Assembly (NCBI RefSeq): GCF_900747795.2
Contig: NC_041401.2
Span: 340,823-404,822 of the forward strand
Source of the DNA: Erpetoichthys calabaricus
Lineage: Eukaryota > Chordata > Cladistia > Polypteriformes > Polypteridae
Reading direction: 5' to 3'
Length of the DNA: 64,000 nucleotides
Positions 1 through 12,137 of the stretch are shown piece by piece; position 1 is the first letter of the stretch, and each line of letters starts with the position of its first letter. The translations under genes were made by a program, and so were the position numbers. The notes under the pieces are model-generated. The model made no database searches. It was given only the letters and a program-made list of their open reading frames with translations, and was not told the origin of the DNA.

Positions 1-157
1 ACCCAAGAGTCTGTGTTGGTCACCGTTCAGGAGAGGTGGTCCACATTAATGACAGGTTGGACTGGTCTCAGAACTCTAGAAGAAAGGGCAGAGCAGGCTG
101 TTTTTCCTCAGGAGACTCCTTTCCTTTAATGTGAGGAAGTGACGTCCTTCATATCTT

Positions 158-530
158 CTACGACTCTGTGATGGCCAGTGTGGTGTGCCGGGCTGGTAGC
201 ATCACCTTAATAGAGGCCCACCGAATTAATAAGCTAATTAAAATGGCAGGCTCAGTTATAGGATACACCCCGGACCCACTGGAGGTCATAGAGGAGGAGA
301 AGAGAATGAGTAAAAAACTGAGCGCCTTTATGAACAAAGCTGCACAACTTCTCTCTGACACACCAGCACTGAGGACTCTCAGCCAATGAATCATTCGGGT
401 GAAGTCAGTCACTCATTTACCAACCCGCTGTATCTTAAGTGTGTGAAGAAACTCAATGGGGGGCTCCTTTATACCAACAGCAATACGTCTGTGTAGCCCC
501 TCACTGGGACCGTTACGTCCCAGTCAGAAG
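158..530 (+). mobile_element. LINE fragment (reverse transcriptase C-terminal end)
   Basis: The reading frame carries residues typical of the C-terminal tail of fish non-LTR retrotransposons: RINKLIKMAGSVIG, a short charged stretch, then GGSFIPTAIRLC after a frame change. The LINE at 11090-12137 has the matching segment [14 protein letters not shown] and ends with [13 protein letters not shown]. The reading frame is broken and the 5' part is missing. It lies in a TFPI intron. It is a dead copy and the exact family is uncertain. Confidence 0.6.
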
Positions 531-1258
531 TTTTTCTTTTGTCATTTTTTTTGCTTTATAGTCATTCCAATGTGTGTTCAGACCAAAGTGTTTGTTTGTT
601 TATTTATTTATTTATTAGAGCTGTTAGAAGCCAAATTCCCCCCGGAGACTGCTAAAGTTTTATCAATCAGTGTTACTTAACTATGTCATGTGCAGAGACC
701 ACTGGCTGTACACTTGCCCTTGTATATGGATGACATGTGTGCACAGGTCAGTAGGCCGTGAAAATGCATTCGACTCACTGGGGGCCAGAGTGGCAGGGCA
801 CATTCATGCACAAGCTCACAAGGCACTATGGGCTGTGCCAATGCTGGGTTTTGAACCCAAACCTCTGAAGCTTTGGGGAGGCAGCCATATGAGCCACTTG
901 TATGTTCATTTCTGACGGCAAGGTAAGCAAAAATAAAGACATCAAACTGTGGCTTTCAGAGAAGTCCGCGTCCCAGAAACTAACTGTGGAAAAAGAAGCA
1001 GCAACACGACTTGCATTGTTCTGGCCCAAAACTTCATCAACCCTCATAATGTGCTTGAAATCGGTAAAAGTAGCCTTATAGTAATCTGGTCAGGTTCAAA
1101 TGGTGACATTTCCTACATTTCCCCAAATTAAACAAGTAAACATCCCATAATTTATACAGCTACTAAGAAACCTTTGGCTTTGCCACACCCTTTGGTTCAG
1201 TTTTGTTCCTCAATTGACTTTAATGGATTTTGTGTTGTATTTAAGATGTTTTGTTCAC
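531..1258. other. TFPI intron, no gene seen
   Basis: This is AT-rich intronic sequence with a short TTTA run near 600. No exon-like frame with splice sites and no clear repeat was recognised. Confidence 0.4.
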
Positions 1259-2639
1259 TATGGAAGCGTATTAGAAAGTGCTATATAAATGTAATGAATT
1301 ATTATTATTATTATTATTAGGGCCATGGAGAAGAAGAAAAAAAAAGTGGACATGTAGACTTTGATATAAACAGCGAGATTAAAGTGGACATTTAGACTTT
1401 AATATCGATATAAATGGTGAGATTAAAGTAGACATGTTGACTTTATTCTCGACATTTCCCCTTTATTCTCGCCGTTTAGGTCGAGATTACAGTTGACATT
1501 TCCACTTTAAACCTTTGATTTTTCTCTCTCTAGTTTAACTTTGCCACATCATAAACTTCATTTTAAAATCAATGTTTACTTTATTAGATTTTCTCAGACC
1601 CCGTCATAACTAATGCAGCACATTAAATGCTTTGTGTCCCAGTTGTTAATCGCTACCCGCTTCTTACACTGAGGCCCTGAGAGGAGGCGCAGGCAGCGAT
1701 CAGCGCACAGAACACATTCACTTTATGACATTCCTGCTCTCTGAACATTCAGAATGCCGAGATAAACACTTGATGTCACTTATATGATGAAATGCATTAA
1801 AGCGTGTATTGGACATGGGCAAGGGGGGCACGGTGGCGTGGCGGTAGTGCTCCTCCCTCACAGTAAGGGGTCCCAGGTGTACGCTCAGTGTAGAGAAGAA
1901 CCTTTAATGGCAGGTGTGACGAGGCTCCTATAAGCTGGATGCGTGACTGGGCATCGCACTGCTTTAACTGTGTAAATGTTGGATTTGTGAGCTGGTGGTC
2001 GGAGACACAAACACAGAATTCAGTTGATGTTCTTCTGAGCGGCTTCCTTTACTGCAGGAGTGCTGTCTCCATCTGACGTAACAAACCCCCAGTGCGATGC
2101 CCAGTCACACATCCAGCTTTCAGGAGCCTCGTCACACCTGCCATAAAGGTTTTCTACACTGGGACCCCTTACTGTGAGGGAGGAGCGCTACCGCCACGCC
2201 ACCGTGCCCCCCTTGCCCATGTTCAATGCACGCTTTAATGCATTTCATCATATAAGTGACATCAAGTACAGTATTTATCTCGGTATTCTGAATGTTCAGA
2301 GAGCAGGAATGTCATGAAGTGAATGTGTTCTGTGTGGCGATCGCTGCCTGCGCCTCCTCTCAGGGCCTCAGTGTAAAGCGCATGACGATTAACAACTGGG
2401 ACACAAACTATTTAATGTGCTGCATTAGTTATGACGGGTTTCAGAAAATCTAGTAAATTAAACATTGATTTTAAGGTGACTTTAATGACAAAATAAACTA
2501 TGAGAATAAAGTCAACATGTCAAGATTAAATAAAGTTGGCATGTTGACTTTATTCTTGACATACGCTTTTTTTTCTTTTCTTCACTGTGTCCGTATGTTT
2601 AATTTTTTTTCTTCTCCGTGGCCCTAATACGCTTCCATA
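1259..2639. mobile_element. 1.4 kb foldback (long inverted repeat) DNA element
   Basis: The two halves are reverse complements. The left arm begins with TATGGAAGCGTATTAG (1259-1274) and the right arm ends with CTAATACGCTTCCATA (2624-2639). The inner arms match over several hundred bases, for example around GGACATGGGCAAGGGGGG near 1811 and its complement near 2210, and the match runs to GGGCATCGCACT near 1945 and its complement near 2093. Arm identity is high by eye, around 90%. The loop is roughly 1965-2090. Near its outer end the left arm alone carries a retroposon-like tail (GCTATATAAATG then ATT repeats, 1275-1320). A tRNA-SINE-like head (GGCACGGTGGCG) lies in each arm. No coding capacity was seen. 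The class is not established. Confidence 0.75.
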
Positions 2640-2903
2640 CTTCACAACCCATAAAACCATCGCAACTCTCAGCAGTTTCAGGTTATGATGGTCAATCAGT
2701 ACAAAATTGGTGTGGGGGTGAAAATGATGTCCAGGCCTTCTAAAAGGGAGAGGGGGTGTCAGAATTGGGTCAAACAAGACCCAGCAGGCATTGCATTGAG
2801 TCAGCAGTTGTAGGGCGGTGTGTTTCGCCACAGAGCAGGCTGGCAGTGCCATGGATTTGTGTGGCAGCGATTCTTTATGGCTCTTTTTTTCCTGACCTTT
2901 TAG

Positions 2904-3080
2904 ATAAGAAAGATGCCTGTAAATTAGACGAAGACCCTGGACCATGCAGAGGACTGATAACTCGCTACTTTTATGATGTGAGGAGACAGCAGTGTGAGAA
3001 GTTCTTGTACGGAGGATGCCTTGGGAATGGCAACAACTTCCGAACGTTACAGGACTGTTGGGAAAGCTGCAGTAATGCAA
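2904..3080 (+). CDS. TFPI: TFPI exon: Kunitz domain 2
   Basis: The acceptor is ...CTTTTAG before 2904 and the donor is GTAAGC after 3080, phase 1 at both ends. All six Kunitz cysteines are present (DAC, GPC, QQC, GGC, QDC, ESC). The P1 residue after the second Cys is Arg (PGPC-R-G), as in human Kunitz-2, which binds factor Xa, so inhibitory function looks kept. An upstream in-frame ATG at 2756 lies in the intron and is not a real start. Confidence 0.93.
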
Positions 3081-6000
3081 GTAAGCAACAGCTTTGGAGT
3101 GCTCCGCCTGTCAGTGTGTGTCTGGCTTTCTGCCTGTGCCGCATGTTTTCTCCATCTGTGTGTTTTGAGTCTGCATGGTGTGCCAGTGATGAGTGCTGAA
3201 TCCTCACCCGCGGGTTGGGGTTTTGAACCCTCTTGGTCTATTTCTGAATGGAGTTTGCACATTCCAAATTTTCTCCAGGTACTCCTTTTCCTCCAGCAAC
3301 CTAGAAAGGCAGACGTTAGGTTGGCTGGTGGCTCTGATCAGACCCTACATTAGAGAATGCAGAGGTGTGCAGCTTCCCCTGTGATGGACTGGCACCTTGG
3401 CTGGCTTTGTGTCCATCTTGCTTGGAAGGGCTGTGGGCCCCAAGTCCCATGTCTGGATTGAATTAATAAGAAACATTCAGCAAGACAGCGGCTAATGGTG
3501 GTGCCAGTTGCGGTTGCTGTGTGGAGTGTACGTAGTCCCCATGAATTTGTTTAGGATCCTTTGGCCATTCTAAAGAAGTAACACTAATCGGTGTCATACT
3601 TGCCCACAGCAGGACATTTCGAGGTTTGTGAAAGGCTGGATCCGCACCGTGGTTGGTAAATGCATGGGCCTTTTGCCAGCACAGGCTTTAACGGCATGTT
3701 GTTCTGTACTGGAAAAAGAAGGCTGCTGGAAAGACTACAGTCTGAGGAGGACCAACCTTCATAATGCGTGAATGAGAACACGAGTAGGCCACAGTACCAG
3801 AGAGCCATGGCGGCCCTGAACTAAAGAGCAAGGCCTGCCCTAATGGGCTAGAGGAATGGCACACTGTGTGATGCAGAGGCCAAAGCACTGGACTTGAAGC
3901 CACCTGGTCAGTACCTGCCTCTGAGCTGCTTTGAGAGCCCGAGCTAATTCGCTCATCTTCCTGTGCGCCCTTTGTTAAAAAAATTTAAGGTTCATCATTT
4001 GTGCTTTCGGGGGGGCATAAGCTCTGCTTCATTCTAAAATGTAGCTGGTGCCCTCACCCCAGAGTGTGCCAGTTGGTGCCAGTGCTTTAGTCTTGAGACA
4101 CAGGTGGCTGGTTTAAAACTTGCCCAGCGCAGTCATTTCAGTTGAAAGTCAGTCACGTACTCACTGGGGTCCATAACGCCAGCCTAAGGAACGAGGAAGA
4201 GTCGCTCCTGTACAATGTGCAAAACTGGCACAGATATACTGCAAAAGGACGAAGGGCGTAACTGCTGCAAAGTGTGAATGTGTAGGGCAAACTCAAACTG
4301 TCGACTATTTCATCTTCTTCTTCAGTTAAATGGATACAGAAAATGTACCGCTGGAGCTTTAAGAGTTCACATCGAAAATACTGAATGGATAAACGTAATG
4401 CAGAAAACTGACAACTTTCATGGGGATCGGATACTTTTGTACACCACTGTATAAAGAGACACATTTACTTACATAAAATTTAATATAAAAATGTGAAAGA
4501 AGAATATACAGTGGGAGGTTTGAAACTTATGAGAAGGACCTGGGAGTCAGACATCTGAAGAGTGCACAGAAGTGCTGATATATACAGTAAGTGCGAATAT
4601 CACATAAGATTACATATCAAGTCAAAGGAGGGTTCGCTGAAGCTGTGGAACATACTGGCGAGGCCTCCTCTGGTGTATTGTGTGGAGAGCAGGTCGGAGA
4701 AAGTCCAGAAAAGAGCGACAAGGCCGCTTCTGGGGTGAGCGATTGTTTTATTATTATAGCCGCTCACACTCTCAGTGTCAAATGTGTTATCATGAGAAAA
4801 AGGCCTGAAGCCCATGTCAAATACAAGAGTCTGTTCCTGTGGACCCACCATTCTATGTTACACCTTTGCCAACACTCTCATAAGAAGGTAAGAAATCTGA
4901 CAAACCAAAGGAGTCCATTAAGTTTGTTTGTTTAGCTAATTGTGAATTCTTCTTAAAGGTTCTCAGAGTTTCTGCCTCAACTCCCTGTCTTGGTCGGTCG
5001 TTCCAGGTTCCCACAACTCTTCGCATAAAGCAGTCGTAAACGGCCTTCTCTTTAATTTCCACTGATGTCCTTGAATATGTGATTCACTGTTAGGATCAGC
5101 CTTTAGGGATCTACAGTCGTGGAAGAGTGCGCTTGCACCCAGGGCCATGGACCGTAGCTTCTCTCGGTGGTCCTCTCTCAGACTTCACTCAGAAATGGCC
5201 GTCACTGTAGCTCATCTCTCTCTCTCTTGTTCAGCCTGGCATTTTAAGAATTGAGCAAATTGAACCTTTAAAGATTATCATTAAATGGCTAGTGCCGTAA
5301 ATGAAAGTAAAAGATAATGTGTGGATATCTATGAATTACAGTCTGGATCATTCAGTAGTTCTGAAAGCAAACAAAGATCAACTCATTCAATGTTAGAACA
5401 TTAGAAGAAGTTTGACAAGAAAAGGCCATTCAGCGCAGAAAAGCTCGCCAGTCCTCTCCACGCATTTCCACCAAGCTGAGTTTTGAAGGTCCCTAAAGTG
5501 CCAATGTCATAGTGTAGTCAATCCTCAACTTCTGGGGTCTTCTATTACTAGAAAATGGCACGAAAGTCAAAGTCGCCAATGCTAATACATTGAACCAGTG
5601 GGAAACGGGGTAAGGTTCCTGAGACCTACAGTCACTACAGATTGTCCAAAAGACATTTTTCTGCATAGAACTCTTTATAACAAAACATCACTTCTGATAA
5701 TATACACAACATTAATGCAGTAATCCAGAAATAACCCCACACATGCACTGGGGGCTCCCTGCTCTACAAATGTAGCAAAATAATATTCAGGCCCACATCG
5801 TCATGATGGAAAAAGGAAACCAATCAGAATCCTTGTGAGCTAAGCTTGTAAGGAAGAAAGGCAGAGACCTGGTTAGTGGAGCAGGCTACACGCCGACAAA
5901 TTCTGATGTCTTAGATAATAAGATCTCATTTAGTCAAACAAGACGTGCAACAAAGAGGACGTAGTGGTCATGGGGGATTTTAACATTAATCGATATCAGG

Positions 6001-9000
6001 AATACCAAAGAGGAAAGTGAAATGGTGCAGATGGCTGTTTACTCATCCAGTGTGTCTCAAGCCCAACATCTGGTGACGTCTGTCTAGATGTCACCTTTTC
6101 AAACAATAAAGGGCGAATCACAAGAACAGAAGTTATTGATACTTTAAGTAACAGCGATTACAACGTGAGATCATCTCTGAAAACACACAAATGTACACCA
6201 AGTTGAGGAAAGCAGACTTTATGGGAATGAGGAAGAGTCTACAAAACATCAAGTGGGAAAGCGAAATCTCAGCAAGCAGAAATGACAGCTGGTGTCATCC
6301 CACAGATCTTCTGATCCAGGCTCACAATAAGTTTATTCTGAAAGCAATAAAACAAAAAGACTAATAATAATAATAATATGGAAAAGATCACTGTAGCTGA
6401 ACATTTTAAAAAAGCCAGGTAATTCTGATGTAGAGGAATGTCAGACAGTACAGCAAGAGATCAGAAAAAGAGAAACCAAAATAAAAATTGCTACAGCAGT
6501 CAAAATGAACAGCAAGCATTTTTTCAGTACTACACCAGTAAAAAGATGATGACCGGCAATTTAAGAAACCTTAGGGACACAAATAGCGAAATCGCTGAAA
6601 ATGAGAAGGTAACGGCAAATGAACTGAACACATATTTCACACAAGTTTTTATAAAGGAAAAAACAAATTGGAAGAAAGAAGTAAAAACAAACTCTTAGTT
6701 TGTAGATTTAGAAACGGAAGAGTCAGGTGTGCTTTGAGCCCGTGAAATGTTAAGGACCAATGAAACCAATGGACCCGATGGATTCTTACCAATCATATTG
6801 AAAGAAATGAAAGATGTCATCTACAAACCCTTAATAGACATTTCAGAAAGAACCACTTGAGGACTGGAAATTTGCAAATGTGATTCCAGCCTTCAAGAAG
6901 AGGGACAAAATGGATCCTAATAATTACCAACCAGTAAGTCTTACTTCTGTGCCATGTAAAAGTTTGGAAACTATAATAAGAAATACATTCAAAAATTTCC
7001 TAGATAAAAAATTTTCTAAATAACAGCCGGCATGGGTTTATGAATGGAAGGTCCTGCCAAACGAATCTTTTAGATTCTTTTTTTGAAGAAGCAACCAGAA
7101 TTGTTGACAAAAACAAAGCCTATGCCATCATGTACTGAGACTCAGTCGTCCCACACCGAAGATGAATTCTGAAACTAGAAGCTGTTGGCATCAGAGGTGA
7201 CCTACAAAACTGCATCTCCAGCTGATTGACTGGCAGAAGACAACGAGTACAGATAAGAGGAGACTGCTTGACATGGAGCACGGTCATCAGTGGAGGTCCT
7301 CAGGGGTCTGTCCTTTTTCTCATTTATATTAATGACACTGATTCTAGTATGGCTGGTAAACTTGTCAGATTTGCAGATGACACTAAAATTAGAGGGATGG
7401 CAGACACCAAGGAGTCAACAAAAAGAATTCAAAATGACCTGGGCGAGCTTCCGAACTGGGCGAACAGAGACGTGCAAAGTGCTTCACGTGGGCAAAAGGA
7501 ACATTAATTATAAATCCAAGGTGGGAGACACTGGGCTACAGAAAGCATCCTCTGAAAAGGGTTTAGGGGTTTATGTTGACCCAACGTTTTCATAGACTAA
7601 GCAATGCACAGAAACAATTAAAAAGGCAAATGAAATGTTAGATTAGATCATAAAAACTGTGGAATTTAAGTCAAGGGATGCTCTGCTTAAACTGTCTAAT
7701 GCACTAGGAAGACCAGTGTGCAGTGTGCAGTTCTGGTCCCCACAATACAAGAAAGACAGAGCAGCACCTGAAGCTGTGCAGAGGAGAGCAGCCAAGTGCA
7801 TCATGGGACTTGAGGACATGTCCTCCTGTGACAGAATTAAACTGAGCAGAGGAGACTGTATGGGGACCTCGTCCAGGTCTTCAAGACCCTCTAAGGCGTC
7901 AATCAAGCAGATCCAGCAACACTCATTCAGCTTAATGGTGAATCACATACTTGAATGGAAACTAAGAAGTCCATTTAGGACTGACGATCGATAGAATCCT
8001 GGGACTCTGGAACAAACTACCAAGACACGTAGCTGAAACAGACACTTTGACGACCATTAAGAAGAATCTGGATGAGATCTTGAGATAGCTTAGCTAACAA
8101 GCTTGATGAATGGTCTCCTCTCATCTCTCAGGTTTCCTATTTTATGTTCAAGTGGTGACCAGTGGATTGCCCAGTCAGATGTTCCTCAAACTTGTGTGCA
8201 TTGCTCTAAAATTTTTTTTCCATCTACTGCACTTAGCCACAAATACTTGAAGTCACAAAAACACACCAATGTTAAGATTGGCTGTACTTGGTCACTTATT
8301 CCATGTTGGGGTTCTCTGTGAAGAACACTTTCTAACATTTGTGCAAAGTTTACCTTTAAAATGAATTTAGCAAGCACATGGTGGCAGTTGAGAACTTCAA
8401 GTAACAGTCCGGGTCGACTGCACTCATTCTCTTGATAATTTTGAACCCTCTTCAATATGTGTGGCAGTTCCAGGTGGCCCTTACCTTCTTTAGTTACTTG
8501 AAGTCTCAACAATAACTTCAAGGGCTTTCAGTGACTTGCACTCTGCCTCGAAGACTTTTGGTGGGCTCTCCCTGAAGACCAGCCTTTGTCTTTGAGATTC
8601 ATGTCCTAACATCTACAGGCCTTCTTTCTGGACCTTCTCCTTTCACCTTTTGTCCTGTTGTCTCCACACTTTTGAGGCCTTCTTGTTGTATTGTTTCTAA
8701 AACCAGTCAGAAGCTCTTCATAGAACCTTGCATCCGGAAACTGGGCAGGTTAGAGCGAAGTGCACTTGTGAAACCAGTTAGAAACAGAAGTCACACTCGG
8801 GGGGGTTTAGTGTTATAGTGAAGTGGCTTGAAAAACCACAAAAACGCAGCACTTCTGTTTAGTTACGTGGTATACGGGAACTGGAAAAAATACCAAAAAT
8901 ATGTCCGTTTTAAAATGGATTTTCTGGGCCAGAAATAAACATTGGCTTTCCTGTCAGTAAACGTCACTCGACACTTGCTGTTGAAATTTGGTTGATTTCA

Positions 9001-12000
9001 CTCAAACACACCTTGACCAGGGAGTTTGGAGTTATAATAATAATAATAATGCATTTTATTTATAGGGAAACTTTACATTAGCAGTAAATTTCAAAGTGCA
9101 ATATAAAGATTAAACAAAGGCAAGATAAAAACACAGATAAACCAACAATAATTATAACATTCTTGTTCATATGCTTTTCTAAATATAAAAGTCTTTAGCT
9201 GTTTTTTACAATCTGCTGTGTTCTCAGGCTCTCTGGTAGGACATTCCAGAGCCGTAGAGCAGCGACTGTAAAGACTCGGTCACCCATTGTCTGAATTTTG
9301 GTCACAGGGGGGCGAAGGCGGTGGGTATTTGTAGTGGATTGTAATATTAAGATATTGTGGAGCATTTCCATGGATACACTGATGAGTAAACTAACAGAGT
9401 TTGTATTCGATACGGAGGTGGACAGGGAGCTAATGAACTGACCGAATGATTGGTGAGATGTTCATATTTCCACACCCTCCTCAGGATTCTTGCAGCACTA
9501 TTTTGAATTTGTTGGAGCTTTTGAAGGCTCTTGTTGGGTATCCCGTTGAGGAGCACATTACAATAATCCAGCCTAGAGGAGACAAAGGCATGAAGCAGCT
9601 TTTCAGCATCACAGAGGGAGAGGTAGGGACGGAGTTTGGCTATGTTTCGGAGATGAAGGAATGTAATTTTACAAAGGTGATGGACATGTGTTTCAAATGA
9701 CAGATGGGAGTCTAATTTGACACCCAGATTTGTAACAGAAGGGGAGAGGGTAATAGTACGGTCAGAAAAGGAAATACAATTTACAGAGGAACGAAGTTGA
9801 TGGGGGGTGCCAATTAAAAGAGCTTCAGTTTTGGTGCTGTTCAGCTTGAGGAAGTTCTTGGACATCCAGGCCTCAATCTCATCCAAGCAAGAGGAAAAAG
9901 TTGATGGTGGTGTAAGAGAAGTCGAATCCAGTCTCACATAGAGCTGCGTATCATCGGCATAGCAATGGAATGAAACTCCGTGCTTGCGGGTGATGTGACC
10001 CAGGGGTAGCATATAGATATTAAAGAGGGTCGGCCCAAGGTCTGATCCTTGTGGGACCTCACAGGTGAGAGTGTGGGTATGAGACTTAGCATCCCCCAAG
10101 GCCACATACTCAGCCCTGTCTGTAATATAGGATTTGAACCAATCGAAAGCAATGCCAGAAAGTCCAATTGTATAGTGAAGATGATGAAGGAGAATATTAT
10201 AATCTACCGTATCAAATGCAGCTGTGAGGTCCAGGAGGATAAGGAGTGATGGAGGTCATTGGTGACTCTGACCAGGGCTGTCTCTGTACTGTGAGAAGTT
10301 CGGAAACCAGATTGAATTTTTTGAGGTGATCCTGCAGCTGAACCAAAACAACCTTTTCCAAAACCTTAGACAAAAATGGAAGGTTGGAGATCGAGCAATA
10401 GTTTGCTATCACTTCAGGATCCAAAGAGGATTTTTTTAAATGAGGTCTAATTTTTGCAGTTTTCAAGGCCAGTGGGACTAAGCCGCTCTGGAGAGAGTGA
10501 TTAATGATATCCGCAATAAGAGGGCTTATATCTGGTACATTAGCTTTTATCAGAGGAGTAGGAAAAGGGTCCAATGAACACGTTGAAGTTGTCCATTATT
10601 TACTTCTAAACCTGTCTGGTACCGTCCTGAGGTCAGAAAGCTGGTGTCGTTAGTGAAGTCGGACTTTTAGTGCCAGTCTGACACAGCGCTGGAGTCTTCT
10701 GCACTTGTCACTTCATATTCTGTGTTTGCTTACTGTCCGAACGCTGCTTCTGTCTTTAAAGCATCCAGTTAAACTCAAACTTTAAGGACATTGCAGAGAC
10801 CATCATCACAATATACTAAATGTCACAAATATACAGCAGCAAAGTAAAACAAAAGTACATTAACAAAGCAAGTTTTAGAAAACAAATGCTTTAGTGCCGT
10901 CCTTAATTTGCTTCATTTGTCTTCATTCCTGAGGACCTGACACATGACGAGAGACTGAACGACACTAACATGTTTAAAACTGGCAATGGGTTCGTACAGC
11001 TGCTAATTACAAATAATGGTTAGAACCTCGTGAAGGGCAAAGTTCACACTAATGTGAATTTTTCTTCACAATGAGAGCCAGAGGCACATGGAATAAGTGG
11101 ACTGGAAGTCATTTTGGAGAAATCGGGTGTATGGTATTGGACAGCTTGTTGGCCTGAGTGGCCTGTTATCGTCAAAATGTTTCTGATGTTCTGTTCAGCC
11201 TATATACATTGGACTTCCAATACAATTCAGAGTCCTGCCATGTGCAAAAGTTCGCTGACGACACTGCTATCGTGGGCTGCATCAGGAGTGGGCAGGAGGA
11301 GGAGTATAGGAACCTAATCAAGGACTTTGTTAAATGGTGCAACTCAAACCACCTACACCTGAACACCAGCAAAACCAAGGAGCTGGTGGTGGATTTTAGG
11401 AGGACCAGGACCCTCATGGACCCCGTGATCATCAGAGGTGACTGTGTGCAGAGGGTGCAGACCTATAAATACCTGGGAGTGCAGCTGGATGATAAATTGG
11501 ACTGGACTGCCAATACTGTTGCTCTGTGTAAGAAAGGACAGAGACGACTATACTTCCTTAGAAGGCTGGCGTCCTTCAACATCTGCAATAAGATGCAGCA
11601 GATGTTCTATCAGATGGTTGTGGCAAGCGCCCTCTTCTATGCGGTGGTGTGCTGGGGAGGCAGCATAAAGAAGAAAGACGCCTCACGCCTGGACAAACTG
11701 GTGAGGAAGGCAGGCTCTATTGTAGGCATGGAGCTGGACAGTTTGACATCCGTGGCAGAGCGAAGGGCGCTGAGCAGACTCCTGTCAATCATGGAGAATC
11801 CACTGCATCCACTGAACAGTGTCATCTCTAGACAGAGGAGCAGCTTCTGCGACAGACTGCTGTCACCGTCCTGCTCCACTGACAGACTGAGGAGATCGTT
11901 CATCACCCACACTATGCGACTCTTCAATTCCACCGGGGGGGTAAACGTAAACATTATATAAAGTTATTGTCTGTTATACCTGCATTGTTATCACTCTTTA

Positions 12001-12067
12001 ATTTAATATTTTCTTTATCAGCATGCTGCTGCTGGAGTATGGGAATTTCCCCTTGGGATTAATAAAG

Positions 12068-12137
<70 letters not shown>

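Noticed and set aside
2756-2903. Upstream ATG extending the Kunitz-2 frame
   Set aside because: The segment is intron read-through: a good acceptor lies at 2903, and the extension has no signal peptide or TFPI similarity.
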